DNA of 64,000 nt from HGM04593 sp045634305 (GCA_045634305.1 JAZQZZ010000019.1:121448-185447); one strand, 5' to 3'. Counted from the first letter of the stretch, positions 42,301 through 51,556 are shown. Program-made: numbers and translations. The notes: a model not told the origin generated them from the letters alone.

Positions 42301-44006
42301 ACGGTGCCAAGGTTGCCGGCATTGTAGGCGGCATGTTCAACGACCGTTTCAGGGGTAACATATCAATCACCAAACTGCCGCTGAGTATAACACAGGCCTT
42401 CATTGACAAGGAGGGTGCAATGCTGTACGGATACGTCAATGGCAAGATGGACTTCAGTGGCAAGCTGACCGGGATGAAGAGCGATGGTTACCTGCAACTC
42501 GACTCTGCATACGCCTATAGTCCCATGCTGGGTGCTCTGCTGCACCCTGCAGACAACATGATAATGATTGAGAACAGCAAGGTAAACCTCAAGGAGTATC
42601 ATATATATGACAAAGTAAACACACCTTTTGTAATCAATGGCAATGTAGATATAACCAACCTGTTGAACCCCAAGTTGAGCCTGCGCCTAAATGCAACCAA
42701 TTACGAGATACTCAACACACCGCAGAAGGCCGGCAAGATGGTATACGGCAAGATGTACGTTGACCTGCGGAGCATGATACGTGGTACGCTCAACGACATT
42801 AGAATGATGGGGGACCTCACGATATTGAGCAAAAGCAATTTTGCATATGTACTGCCTGAAGAAGCCTCTTTTGACAGCGGCAAGGATATGGATGGTCTTG
42901 TAGAGTTCGTTAACTTCAGCGACACCACTGCTGTGACACAAATGGTGCAGCCTAAGATTGATCTTGGCGACATAACCGCCAACCTTACCGTTAACATCCA
43001 GGAGGGCGTAAAGATGTCTCTCGACTTCGACAGTTCACGTGAGAACTACGTGAGCATCGAAGGCGACGGCAACCTAAATGCCACATACGACAGCCAAAAC
43101 GGTTTCGGCGTCACCGGCATATACAATCTTGCAGGCGGGCAGGTAAAACTTACACTGCCCATCATTCCATTGAGGACATTCTACATTCAGGAAGGCGGGC
43201 GCCTCACATGGACAGGAGATCTATTCAACCCGACATTGGATGTCACGGCATATGAAAAGACAACCGTGTCGGTTGAAATGGACGACAACAGCATACAGCC
43301 AGCTGTGTTCAACGCCGGTGTAGTTGTAAGCAACACCGTCAACGACCTTGCCGTAGACTTCACTATTTCGGCGCCCGAGAATGCCGTTATACAGAACCAG
43401 CTCAATGAGCTCGACCGCGAGACACTCAATCGCTATGCCATTGCAATGATTATCACCGGAACATATCTGGGAGGCAAGCAGGGAATAACAGCATCGAGCG
43501 CCTTGAGTTCATTCATTGATGCCAAGATAAACCAGATCTCCGGCAACGCCATCAAGGACTTCGACGTGAACATCGGCATCAACGACGCACTTAATGCAGA
43601 GACCGGTAATGCCTATACGAACTACTCGTTCAGCTTCAGCAAACGATTCTTCAATGACCGCATTACGGTTGTGATAGGTGGTGAGGTAAACAGCGGCGAC
43701 CGAGCCGACAAGAGCGCCGGCAACGAGACATTCATAAACAACGTATCTCTCGAATGGAGACTCAACGACAGCGGCAACAGATATTTACGCATCTTCTACG
43801 ACAAGAACTACCAGTCACTGCTTGAGGGTGAGATAACTGAAACCGGCGTTGGTTATGTATACAAGCGCAAGCTCAACAGGTTGAAAGATCTTTTCACTTT
43901 CAAAAAGAAAGGGAAGAAAGCCGAGAAAGAGGCAAAAGAAGTTAAAGAAGAGAAGAAAGATATAATACAACCCGGGCAAACCGACCGCATAAGGGCTAGA
44001 GAATGA
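39357..44006 (+). CDS. tamB: TamB-like translocation and assembly protein
   Basis: A 1549-residue envelope protein. One N-terminal transmembrane anchor (LLWTMLAIIGTPIVVIFLII, about residues 10-30) is followed by a very long beta-taco/AsmA-like periplasmic region with repeating beta strands. The TamB C-terminal domain (about 1080-1480, NLTVNIQEGVKMSLDFDSSR, GGQVKLTLPIIPLRTFYIQE, FTISAPENAVIQNQLNE) is present. It ends in a Lys/Glu-rich tail. TamB spans the periplasm and, with TamA/TamL, helps outer-membrane protein assembly or phospholipid transport. The next gene overlaps it by four bases. A -7 box TAATTTTG lies at 39330-39337. Confidence 0.92.
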   Translation: MKKRSWARILLWTMLAIIGTPIVVIFLIIALLYIPSVQRAVVDKTCKEISLKSGYDVEIGSINLILPLKLKVRDYSMSKNDSVYLQGKHFDANISLMPLLSGRVEVNYISLEGVEMDTRDMLPELSIDGKVGYARIVARDADLTRSVADIRQLYIADTEIDIALCDTIADEEESESLQWIINLHKGYIKNCRIGFSMPLDTLRATAYIEKLKLRNGSMDLGATAFAIDGLALNNSQITYDKGVATAEESPLDHIALRNININARQMRYTAFNDISANIANLTFEQPEGLAITDAAVHFTSDNKAMQLHKLEIDSRNGSHIYGQTTIPLKSLIKPEGERFTATLLADIRKADLARLVTPKMYESLDIFEEQLLEANATLSGDIGKINIDTIAITSPGLGTVNASGNIKNILRPDKTDGGIAFNGKLDDVGKFIECNDSVDRSIIAHGNILYSGGVITTAIALDNPNGEIAANGSYSIADSIYNATVTVERFALAEILPQIPLHSLKMQLNATGNSIDLFNTSTCYNADITIDTIQYADCKLHTINAKVSQADCISQINIDGHDKKLLFGIDATTMFADTGIENRTSIELANADFKEIGLVDSTLQISTKIDISATTDLKETHSLKVAGTRTGITTGKHRFTPADLSIDFATSPALTSMKVDNGDLNIDGEMDCGYKALFAAMQEIATMNSNMISGKSDLYHLHDYEEVLPRISLDFTCGEKNMLHNFLVFNGIEAKGIEFGADISKSKGLNIKGDIIKFRTAGIALDSIKFATRQNHDRLSYIIGATELSIASDDDENSQSALLYGSIKCDTITSNFVLRDNIKKTDSKVGLTAHIKPGNMHMHFNPEAMLFGAPYAFNRDNYINIGKAMSVNADVTFMGGNDNGFHLYTTPDEKAAYNINLDIFNINLGEIAEAIPGVPDVTGKFFAQLNYRQSNDNNVFTCNANVDSLTYNSNIIGNERIELAYSPRASGAHALRCNVSHNGAKVAGIVGGMFNDRFRGNISITKLPLSITQAFIDKEGAMLYGYVNGKMDFSGKLTGMKSDGYLQLDSAYAYSPMLGALLHPADNMIMIENSKVNLKEYHIYDKVNTPFVINGNVDITNLLNPKLSLRLNATNYEILNTPQKAGKMVYGKMYVDLRSMIRGTLNDIRMMGDLTILSKSNFAYVLPEEASFDSGKDMDGLVEFVNFSDTTAVTQMVQPKIDLGDITANLTVNIQEGVKMSLDFDSSRENYVSIEGDGNLNATYDSQNGFGVTGIYNLAGGQVKLTLPIIPLRTFYIQEGGRLTWTGDLFNPTLDVTAYEKTTVSVEMDDNSIQPAVFNAGVVVSNTVNDLAVDFTISAPENAVIQNQLNELDRETLNRYAIAMIITGTYLGGKQGITASSALSSFIDAKINQISGNAIKDFDVNIGINDALNAETGNAYTNYSFSFSKRFFNDRITVVIGGEVNSGDRADKSAGNETFINNVSLEWRLNDSGNRYLRIFYDKNYQSLLEGEITETGVGYVYKRKLNRLKDLFTFKKKGKKAEKEAKEVKEEKKDIIQPGQTDRIRARE

Positions 44007-46315
44007 TGAAACGTACCGCATTATACATATTTTTGGCACTACTCACAGCATCGTGCTCCACAACACGCTATATCCCCGATGGCGACATGCTATACACCGG
44101 AATAAAGGACGTTGAGTTCACCGATGCCGAAGAGAACGCTACCGGCACTGTAGGCAAGACTGCGCTACAGGAGGCACGCTATGCCCTCGACTATGCCCCC
44201 AACGGCGCCATTGCAGGCAGTTCAACACTGCGTGCCCTCCCTATTGGCCTGTGGTGGTACAATGCCCTACACGACTCGCAGAGCAAAATGGGTAAATGGC
44301 TTTTCGACAAATTGGCAAACGAGCCGGTGCTTGTATCCAAAGTAAACCCCGACCTGCATGCCGACGTGGCAACCAACGTACTAAAGTATTACGGTTATTT
44401 CAACAGCAATGTAGAGGCCGAGATTATACCTTCGAAGAAAAATCCCAAGAAAGCCAAGATAAGCTACAAAGGCACTTTGGGAACACCATACCGCTACGAT
44501 AGCATATGCTACTGCAACTTCTCACAAGGCGCAGACAGTCTCATACGCAGTGAGTGGGACAAGCGGATCATACGCAAGGGACAGCAGTTCGATGCTGCCG
44601 CCATGGAGCAGGAAAGAAACAGAATAAGCAATCTGCTCCGCAACAACGGCTACTACTATTTCCAGCCGGATTTCGTTACCTTCCTTGCCGACACCGTGAA
44701 CCGCGGTGGATTTGCAAGCATACGCGTGCAGCCATCGGCCGACATGCCGCAACAGGCAAACAAAGTGCGCAGAATCGGCGACATCACCATACGCGTGAGG
44801 AACAACGATACAGGCAACATGCGTCAAAAGGCCGACACCCTCAAACGCCGCAACATAACATACATATACTACGGCGACAAAGAACCTGTACGTGTGGGGC
44901 CATTGATGCGCAACATACAGATAAGGAAGGGCGAACTCTACTCACAGGAGAAACAGCAGAACGCTGTTACCAAACTGAGCCAGATGAACATATTCAACAA
45001 TTTCAGACTCAATCTTGTTCCACACGAAGGTACCGACCGGCTCGACCTGGACATCACCACCCAGCTCGACAAGCCCTATGATTTTACATTTGAGCTGAAC
45101 GTAACCTCGAAGAGCAACAACCAGATTGGCCCTGGAAGCAAGATAAGCCTTGCCAAGCGAAACGTCTTCCGCGGTGGCGAAACACTGAAGTTCACGCTTG
45201 CCGGCTCATATGAATGGCAGACCGATGACAAGGTTGAGGGTAAGGCCGCATTGGTGAATTCTTGGGAGATCGGAGGTGACATCTCGCTCAACTTCCCGCG
45301 TCTTTATTTTCCATTTCTGCACAGGAAATACATGCGCTTGCCGGCAACGACATCGTTCCGTCTTTTTGCCGACGTGATGAACCGTTCCGGTTTCTTCAGT
45401 ATGGTACAGGCCGGTGGTGATGCAACATACAAGATACAGAGCCACTCCACTACCACACACACCGTTATTCCGTTCCGTCTGACGTACGACATGCTGTTGA
45501 GCACAACTCAAAGGTTCGACGATATTGTGGAAAGCAACAAAGCCATACGCAACAGTTTCCGTGACCAGTTCATCCCTGCAATGCAGTATACATACTCATA
45601 CGACAACACAGGCACATACCACCGCAACAAGAGCAAGCTCGACGTCTCGGTGACATCGGCCGGCAACATCACCTCACTGGCATTTGCAGCGTTCGGCAAG
45701 CCGTTCAACCAAAAGAACAAGAACCTGTTCGGAAATCCTTATGCCCAGTTCATAAAGGCCACCACCGAACTGCGCCAACTGTGGAAAATCGACAATAACC
45801 AATACATTGCCACACGTTTCATGGCCGGTGCAATACACAGCTACGGAAACTCCGAATATGCGCCATACAGCGAGCAGTTCTACATTGGTGGTTCAAACAG
45901 CCTGCGCGCCTTCACCGTTCGCTCTGTAGGCCCGGGCAGCTACCGCCCCGACAATTCAGGTGGTTACACCTACCTCGACGAGACAGGTACGCTAAAACTG
46001 GAGGCAAATGTGGAATACAGGTTCAGAATTGTATCGGACCTTCACGGAGCACTCTTTGTAGACGCCGGTAACATCTGGCTGCTTAAAGAGGACAAGGAAC
46101 GCCCCGGCGGCGAGTTCAGGTTCAACACCTTCGGTCGCCAGATTGCGCTGAACACAGGCTTGGGTGTCCGTTACGATTTGGGTATACTTGTGGTACGCCT
46201 TGATTTCGGTCTCGGCCTACATGCCCCCTATGACACCGGACGCAGCGGATACTTCAACCTCAACCCGCTTAAAGACGGTTTTGCATGGCACTTAGCCATT
46301 GGATATCCGTTCTAA
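44003..46315 (+). CDS. tamL: TamL-type outer-membrane assembly lipoprotein (BamA superfamily)
   Basis: A 770-residue Omp85-family protein. It starts with a lipoprotein signal (LYIFLALLTASC), the feature of the Bacteroidota form TamL rather than TamA. POTRA-type domains follow (about 30-380: PDGDMLYTGIKDVEF, GELYSQEKQQNAVTKLSQMN). A C-terminal 16-strand barrel contains the conserved QFYIGGSNSLRAFTVRSVGP (the GGxxSLRGF-type lid loop) and ends HLAIGYPF, with Phe last as the barrel signal. The start overlaps the tamB stop (ATG 44003 or 44006), so the pair is translationally coupled and should form one complex. Confidence 0.93.
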   Translation: MMKRTALYIFLALLTASCSTTRYIPDGDMLYTGIKDVEFTDAEENATGTVGKTALQEARYALDYAPNGAIAGSSTLRALPIGLWWYNALHDSQSKMGKWLFDKLANEPVLVSKVNPDLHADVATNVLKYYGYFNSNVEAEIIPSKKNPKKAKISYKGTLGTPYRYDSICYCNFSQGADSLIRSEWDKRIIRKGQQFDAAAMEQERNRISNLLRNNGYYYFQPDFVTFLADTVNRGGFASIRVQPSADMPQQANKVRRIGDITIRVRNNDTGNMRQKADTLKRRNITYIYYGDKEPVRVGPLMRNIQIRKGELYSQEKQQNAVTKLSQMNIFNNFRLNLVPHEGTDRLDLDITTQLDKPYDFTFELNVTSKSNNQIGPGSKISLAKRNVFRGGETLKFTLAGSYEWQTDDKVEGKAALVNSWEIGGDISLNFPRLYFPFLHRKYMRLPATTSFRLFADVMNRSGFFSMVQAGGDATYKIQSHSTTTHTVIPFRLTYDMLLSTTQRFDDIVESNKAIRNSFRDQFIPAMQYTYSYDNTGTYHRNKSKLDVSVTSAGNITSLAFAAFGKPFNQKNKNLFGNPYAQFIKATTELRQLWKIDNNQYIATRFMAGAIHSYGNSEYAPYSEQFYIGGSNSLRAFTVRSVGPGSYRPDNSGGYTYLDETGTLKLEANVEYRFRIVSDLHGALFVDAGNIWLLKEDKERPGGEFRFNTFGRQIALNTGLGVRYDLGILVVRLDFGLGLHAPYDTGRSGYFNLNPLKDGFAWHLAIGYPF

Positions 46316-46344
46316 AAAAATTCGTGAGGGCTTGCCCTCACGAA
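46316..46344. terminator. Terminator between tamL and the nagB-like gene
   Basis: TTCGTGAGGG and CCCTCACGAA around a CTTG loop. The strongest T-run is on the minus strand (A-run at 46314-46320), so it mainly ends the nagB-like transcript. Confidence 0.88.
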
Positions 46345-46378
46345 TTCATCTAATGTCTCCGATTAAAGATTCATCCTT

Positions 46379-48301
46379 TTACAGCAACTTTGCAAAGAGC
46401 TCTATCGCCTGGTACTCGGGTAAACCAATCTTGTTGAAGAGTGCCGCAGTACCTTGGGTACGTTCCTCGGCGCGCTGCCAGAACTCGCGTGCATCCTCTC
46501 CCGGGAATGGCACGATATCTTTCTGTGAAAGATGACGGAAGATTGCGTGACGCTTGCGGATGAGTTCCTCTGGGCTCAAAGGCACAGCCATGTCGGCAAC
46601 AGCCAAATCCCACTCCTGCCATGCTCCGCGATAGAGCCATATGTGACACTCCTTTGCCCAATCCTCGTCTTTTACCTCTTCAAAAGCACGTAATACAGCC
46701 TCGATGCAGACACGGTGTGTGCCATGAGGGTCAGTGAGGTCACCTGCAGCATATATCTGATGAGGCTTAACCTCACGCATAAGAGCCTTTACAATCTCAA
46801 TATCGTCATCACTCAGTTGTCCCTTCTTTATACCACCTGTCTCATAGAACGGCAGGTTGAGGAAGTGAGCGTTAGTACGGTCATCAAGACCTATTGAACG
46901 GCATGCAGCACGCGCCTCGGCACGACGTATGGCACCTTTAAGGTCAAGAAGTTTACGTGGCTCGGGCTCACCTATCTTCTTATTGGCAATAATTTCGCGG
47001 ATCTCGTCAAAGGCATCACCAAAGCCCATCTCCTTTGCTGTGTCAATATTCTGCAACACAACATCATCATACACGGCCACGTTACCCGATGTCTGGTATG
47101 CAACATGCACATCGTGTCCCTGTTCAATGAGACGGTTGAATGTTCCACCCATTGAAATGACATCATCATCGGGGTGTGGCGAGAAGATAATCACCCGCTT
47201 GGGGAACGGTGTCGATGATACAGGACGTGTGCTGTCATCGGCATTGGGTTTACCACCGGGCCAACCAGAAATTATGTGCTGTATCTCGTTGAAGACACGG
47301 ATATTGACTTTGTCATAGGTGTCCACGCGCTCCAGGAGGTCCGAAAGTGAATTCTTGATATAATCCTGATGTGTAAGTTTCAGGATTGGCTTGTCAACAG
47401 TCTGACACAACCAGATTACAGCCTTGCGGATGAGCTTGTCGCTCCACTCGATTGGAGGTGCAACAAGCCATGGTTCTTTGACGCGTGTGAGTTCTTGGGC
47501 TGCAGCTTCATCGATTACCACCTGTACATCATCGTGTTCCTGCAGGCAGGTTGCGGGATATTCCTCGCTTACCTCGCCCTCAATGAGTCTGTGAGCGACA
47601 CCGGCCTTATCTTCGCCCCACATCATAAGAACAATCTTCTTTGCACTCATAATGGTTTCCAAGCCCATGGTGATTGCCATCTTGGGAACTTCGTTGGGAT
47701 TGGAGAAGAACTTGTCCTGATTCTTGCGGGTATTGTAGCTCAACTGTACAAGACGTGTTGTCGAATGGGTATAGCTACCGGGCTCGTTGAAACCAATTTG
47801 TCCAAGCTCGCCAACGCCCATTATCATAAGGTCAATGCGACCATTAACCATCTGCTCATACTTGCGGCAGTAGTCGTTCACCTTTTCACGTGCCACAGTG
47901 CCATCGGGGAAGTGCACGTTCTCGGGCTTTATGTCAATATACTTAAGGAAGTCCTCATTCACACGGTGATTACGGCTTTGTGACGATGTTGGTTCCATAG
48001 GATAGAACTCATCGAGGCTGTACACCTCAACATTGGCAAAACTTACCTCACCGGCCTGATAGCGGTTCACCAACTCGGCATATAGGCCAAGCGGTGTACG
48101 TCCTGTTGATAGGCCAAGCGCAAAAAGGCGGTTCTCGTTATGTGCCTTGATGGCATTGACCACCATGTCGGCTGCAACCTTCACGCCCTCGGGTTCTGTG
48201 GGACAGATTGTTGTAGGTACTTTCTCGAATTTGCAAATGCTCTCTATCGGCGCCGAAACAGGCAGTTCGCCTATCTTTGGCAATACAAATTTTGGATTCA
48301 T
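46379..48301 (-). CDS. nagB: Glucosamine-6-phosphate deaminase-like protein fused to PIG-L/LmbE deacetylase
   Basis: A 640-residue two-enzyme fusion known in Bacteroidales. Residues about 30-300 form a NagB/6-phosphogluconolactonase-type domain: LGLSTGRTPLGLY (phosphate loop), VYSLDEFYP (Asp 97, the general base) and MGVGELGQIGFNEPGS (162-176). In Escherichia coli NagB the last block is GVGNDGHIAFNEP with catalytic Asp 141 and His 143; here these are Leu 166 and Gln 168. Residues about 370-620 form a PIG-L deacetylase: FSPHPDDDVISMGG (zinc Asp/His) and DLTDPHGTHR (third ligand). The two halves could act on N-acetylglucosamine-6-phosphate and glucosamine-6-phosphate. The altered residues make deaminase activity uncertain. 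It is probably transcribed alone. Confidence 0.85.
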   Translation of the reverse strand: MNPKFVLPKIGELPVSAPIESICKFEKVPTTICPTEPEGVKVAADMVVNAIKAHNENRLFALGLSTGRTPLGLYAELVNRYQAGEVSFANVEVYSLDEFYPMEPTSSQSRNHRVNEDFLKYIDIKPENVHFPDGTVAREKVNDYCRKYEQMVNGRIDLMIMGVGELGQIGFNEPGSYTHSTTRLVQLSYNTRKNQDKFFSNPNEVPKMAITMGLETIMSAKKIVLMMWGEDKAGVAHRLIEGEVSEEYPATCLQEHDDVQVVIDEAAAQELTRVKEPWLVAPPIEWSDKLIRKAVIWLCQTVDKPILKLTHQDYIKNSLSDLLERVDTYDKVNIRVFNEIQHIISGWPGGKPNADDSTRPVSSTPFPKRVIIFSPHPDDDVISMGGTFNRLIEQGHDVHVAYQTSGNVAVYDDVVLQNIDTAKEMGFGDAFDEIREIIANKKIGEPEPRKLLDLKGAIRRAEARAACRSIGLDDRTNAHFLNLPFYETGGIKKGQLSDDDIEIVKALMREVKPHQIYAAGDLTDPHGTHRVCIEAVLRAFEEVKDEDWAKECHIWLYRGAWQEWDLAVADMAVPLSPEELIRKRHAIFRHLSQKDIVPFPGEDAREFWQRAEERTQGTAALFNKIGLPEYQAIELFAKLL

Positions 48302-48588
48302 AATTATTAGTTTGTTTAGTTAGTTTTTAAGTTTTTATTTTATTTACTATTTCGCTCCCCTCCGCCTGCAAGTAGGCCTGACGGCACTCCTTTGGGGAGC
48401 TTAAGCTCCCGTCGTCGCAAACATTGCTCATTCGCAATGTCCCCTCAAAGAGTGGAGGAATTTTTGCTTTTGCCATTCAAAATCTCCCACTTTGATGTTA
48501 CAAATGGGGAGTGGCTGAAAGCCGAGGGGGAATTAAGGCATTGTTTAAACCTTTCCGTTTTCACTTTTACGTTTTCACCTTTTTAAAA
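48302..48588. other. Intergenic region with palindrome and repeat-like sequence
   Basis: There is no gene here. A perfect 16-base palindrome GGGAGCTTAAGCTCCC lies at 48395-48410, followed by a CATTG/CAATG hairpin near 48422-48440. The phrases CTCCTTTGGGGAG and TGGGGAGTGGCTGAAAGCCG suggest a dispersed repeat element of the type scattered in Bacteroidales genomes. A purine repeat (minus strand) lies at 48550-48584, directly after the maturase gene. Confidence 0.5.
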
Positions 48589-49830
48589 TTATTTTCTATT
48601 CATAATCTCCGAGGCCGGGAGACCTTTCTCCAGCAGCATCTTCATATAGCGCATATGCGGATCGGTATGACGGAAGAACATCTTGTAACCCTCGCAAAGC
48701 ACATTCATATATGGCTCGCCGTTCTTTGCATAGGCAAAGCGGTGTTTGGGGCATTCGCCATGGCAAAGGAAATAGTAGCTGCAGCGTTTGCATTCCATTG
48801 GCAAGGCATCGCGTTTGTCGCGACCGAATGTCTGCTGTTCGGAACTACGGTACATTGCAGCGAGTTCTTTATCCTTGATATTGCCCAAACGGTACTCGGG
48901 GTAGACAAAGTGGTCGCAGGAGTAGACGTCACCGTTGTGCTCCACTACCAGGCCATCGCCACACACCTCGCAAAAGGCGCAGAGTGAGGGTGGCACGCCA
49001 CACCAATTGGCAAGCGTGACATCAAAGAGCTGTACAAAACAACGGCCCACATCATACTTCATCCACTCGTCAAAGACATCGCACATGAACTGTCCGTAAC
49101 CCTTTGCCGACACCGACCAGGGTGCCTCGACAGCATCCTCTTCATCAGGAGAGACAATTAGCGGGCGCTTTCCCGGCCGCTGTATGACATACTCCACCAC
49201 CGGCAGGAACTGCATGAACGGATTCAATGAGCGCAAGAACTTATATACCTCGGCGCCACGCCCCTCGCTACGGGCATTCACTGTTGAGAGTATATTGAAC
49301 TCAACACCGGTACGTGACATTTGTTCAACTCCTTTCATCACGCGGGCAAATGTGGGAGCACCGCCGCAGTCACGTCGGAAAGCATCATGTATATCCTCGG
49401 GGCCATCGAGCGACAGTCCAATGAGGAAGTTGTTGTCCTTGAAAAAGCTGCACCAATCCTCGTTGAGCAGTATGCCGTTTGTCTGCAGTGTATTCTCAAT
49501 TCTCTTGCCATCAGCATACTTCTGCTGCAATTCCATCGCCTTGCGGAAGAATGGCAGGCCGGCCATCAGCGGTTCGCCGCCATGCCAACAGAAGGAAATT
49601 TCCTCCTGTGACGCACCCTCGATGTACTGACGGATATATGTCTCAAGCAGTTCATCGCTCATCTTGGGCATTGCGCCGCTGTAAATCTCGCTCTTGTCGC
49701 GATAGTAGCAATAGTGACAATCAAGGTTACAGGCAGAGCCTATTGGCTTTACCATTGTGGAGAATGCCGGTGCACGCCTCATCTTGGCAACGTCGGCAAG
49801 GTGCAGATTATTTTTCTTGTTACTTTTCAC
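48589..49830 (-). CDS. Anaerobic sulfatase-maturating enzyme (radical SAM)
   Basis: A 413-residue radical SAM enzyme with a SPASM domain that converts the active-site Ser or Cys of sulfatases to formylglycine. The radical SAM cluster motif is CNLDCHYCYY (CxxxCxxC) near residues 34-43, in FSTMVKPIGSACNLDCHYCY as in the family. The WHGGEPLMAG block and the Cys-rich SPASM region (LCAFCEVCGDGLVVEHNGDV, then CKRCSYYFLCHGECPKHRF) bind further clusters. The start at 49830 is GTG and overlaps the sulfatase stop by 11 bases, so maturase and substrate are made together; ATG 49782 is another possible start. Confidence 0.93.
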   Translation of the reverse strand: MKSNKKNNLHLADVAKMRRAPAFSTMVKPIGSACNLDCHYCYYRDKSEIYSGAMPKMSDELLETYIRQYIEGASQEEISFCWHGGEPLMAGLPFFRKAMELQQKYADGKRIENTLQTNGILLNEDWCSFFKDNNFLIGLSLDGPEDIHDAFRRDCGGAPTFARVMKGVEQMSRTGVEFNILSTVNARSEGRGAEVYKFLRSLNPFMQFLPVVEYVIQRPGKRPLIVSPDEEDAVEAPWSVSAKGYGQFMCDVFDEWMKYDVGRCFVQLFDVTLANWCGVPPSLCAFCEVCGDGLVVEHNGDVYSCDHFVYPEYRLGNIKDKELAAMYRSSEQQTFGRDKRDALPMECKRCSYYFLCHGECPKHRFAYAKNGEPYMNVLCEGYKMFFRHTDPHMRYMKMLLEKGLPASEIMNRK

Positions 49831-51400
49831 TTGCTATAAACTTTTCCTCGCCATACTGTTGCTGCAGTTTCACAAGTTTCTCCTTCAACTGCGCTGTGAT
49901 TTCCTCTGTACCGGGCTGGCCGTATATATTATTGAGCTCATGCTTGTCATTCTCAAGGTCAAAGAGCTCCCAAACACCATCCTCATAGAAGTGGATGAGT
50001 TTGTAACGCTCGGTACGCACACCCAAGTGACGCTTTACGGCATGCTCGTCGGGGTACTCGTAGTAGTGGTAATAAACACCGTCACGGTTCGGTTCCCACT
50101 CCTCGCCCTTCAAGACCGGAAGGAATGAACAGCCATGGATATCCGATGGAACATCAACACCGGCAAGCTCAAGGAATGTGGGAGCATAATCTATATTCTG
50201 TACCATTTCCATTGACTCACCCTTTACACCACCAGGCAAACGCACGAGCAATGGAGTGCGGAAAGACTCCTCATACATCCAGCGCTTGTCGAACCAGCCG
50301 TGTTCGCCCATGTAGAAGCCCTGGTCCGATGTGTAGACAATGAGTGTGTTGTCCATCAAGCCCTCGGCCTCAAGATAATCGAGCACGCGGCCTACATTGC
50401 GGTCGACCGATGTAATCACTCGCAGATAATCGCGCATATACTGCTGATACTTCCATGCATCGAGTTCCTTGCCTGTAAGCCCGGCAGCCTTGAACTTCTC
50501 TATCACAACATCATAGTGTGCGTCCCATGCCTTTTTCTGCTCGGGGTTCATATTATTGTATATACGACGTCCCCATGCCTCCAGGTCGGGGCGGCTGTGG
50601 ATGGTGCTGTCCTTGTCGGCCATCTTGAGGTCATAGACAATATCCATATCCTTGCTGATTGACATCTTCTGCCCCTGCGCGGCAAGGCGGGTGTCATAGT
50701 TGTCGAAGAATGTCTCGGGGAGCGGGAAGTTGCTGTCGGCAAAGAGTTCCAGGTCACATGTATCGGGCATCCATGTACGGTGCGGAGCCTTATGGTGCAA
50801 CAAAAGGCAGAACGGTTTGTTTGCATCGCGCCTGCTCTCGAGCCAGTCAAGCGCCAAGTCGGTTGTCACGTTTGTGGCATAACCCTCACGTTGCACCTTC
50901 TCGCCATTGCATATGAAGGTGGGGTTATAGTAATCGCCCTGACCTATGAGAATATCCCAATGATTGAATCCTGTGGGCTCCGATGTAAGGTGCCACTTTC
51001 CAATAACTGCAGTCTCATAGCCCTGTTGCTGCAACAGTTTTGGGAAAGTCTGCTGGCTTCCGTCGAACGATGAACTGTTGTCGGTAAAGCCGTTGGTGTA
51101 ACTATGCTTGCCTGTGAGCATGCAGGCACGTGAAGGACCGCTGATTGAATTGGCGACAAAGCTGTTTGTGAAACGCAGTCCGTTGGCTGCAATGCGGTCA
51201 ATATTCGGAGTACGTATAAAAGTGGTATCGTATGCGCTGATTGTCTGGTACGAGTGGTCATCGCACATAATAAAGAGGATATTCATCGGCTCTTCTGGTT
51301 TTTCCCCGGTTGCACCGCAGGATGCAACAAACGGTAAAACGGCAGCGCCGGCCATTGAAATGCCAAGAACCTTTTTTGTCTTGTCGTAGAAGTTGTTCAT
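49820..51400 (-). CDS. Secreted sulfatase, Ser-type, probably GlcNAc-6-sulfatase
   Basis: A 526-residue S1-family sulfatase. The start is set at ATG 51398-51400 (MNNFYDKTKKVLGISMAGAA), which gives a lipoprotein-like signal ending VLPFVASCGA. The metal site appears as MNILFIMCDDHS, and the sulfatase signature is SGPSRACMLTGKHSYTNGF, with Ser as the residue to be converted to formylglycine. IGKWHLT, LLHHKAPH and VYTSDQGFYMGEHGWFDKRW follow as expected. The overall form resembles S1_11 sulfatases that remove 6-sulfate from N-acetylglucosamine in mucin and heparin-type glycans, which fits the hexosaminidase and sialidases nearby; the subfamily is from memory. It is coupled to the maturase gene. 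Confidence 0.9.
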   Translation of the reverse strand: MNNFYDKTKKVLGISMAGAAVLPFVASCGATGEKPEEPMNILFIMCDDHSYQTISAYDTTFIRTPNIDRIAANGLRFTNSFVANSISGPSRACMLTGKHSYTNGFTDNSSSFDGSQQTFPKLLQQQGYETAVIGKWHLTSEPTGFNHWDILIGQGDYYNPTFICNGEKVQREGYATNVTTDLALDWLESRRDANKPFCLLLHHKAPHRTWMPDTCDLELFADSNFPLPETFFDNYDTRLAAQGQKMSISKDMDIVYDLKMADKDSTIHSRPDLEAWGRRIYNNMNPEQKKAWDAHYDVVIEKFKAAGLTGKELDAWKYQQYMRDYLRVITSVDRNVGRVLDYLEAEGLMDNTLIVYTSDQGFYMGEHGWFDKRWMYEESFRTPLLVRLPGGVKGESMEMVQNIDYAPTFLELAGVDVPSDIHGCSFLPVLKGEEWEPNRDGVYYHYYEYPDEHAVKRHLGVRTERYKLIHFYEDGVWELFDLENDKHELNNIYGQPGTEEITAQLKEKLVKLQQQYGEEKFIASEK

Positions 51401-51524
51401 ATAATAGTCTGTTTTGTTATTTTCATTATCCGTTGGAATCACAAAACCGCCCAACGAACTGCATATTGCGAAGATAAGTATAAATATTGAAATATTTTTG
51501 AAATTAAATAATTTTAGGGATTAA

Positions 51525-51556
51525 AAAACGCCTGTCGCATAAGCAACAGGCGTTGT
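51525..51556 (-). terminator. Terminator of the ROK kinase gene
   Basis: AACGCCTGT and ACAGGCGTT arms (51529-51537 and 51548-51556), with a T-run on the minus strand. Confidence 0.88.

Noticed and set aside
48361..48440. Insertion sequence fragment
   Set aside because: No transposase coding and no pair of matching terminal repeats with target duplication could be found.
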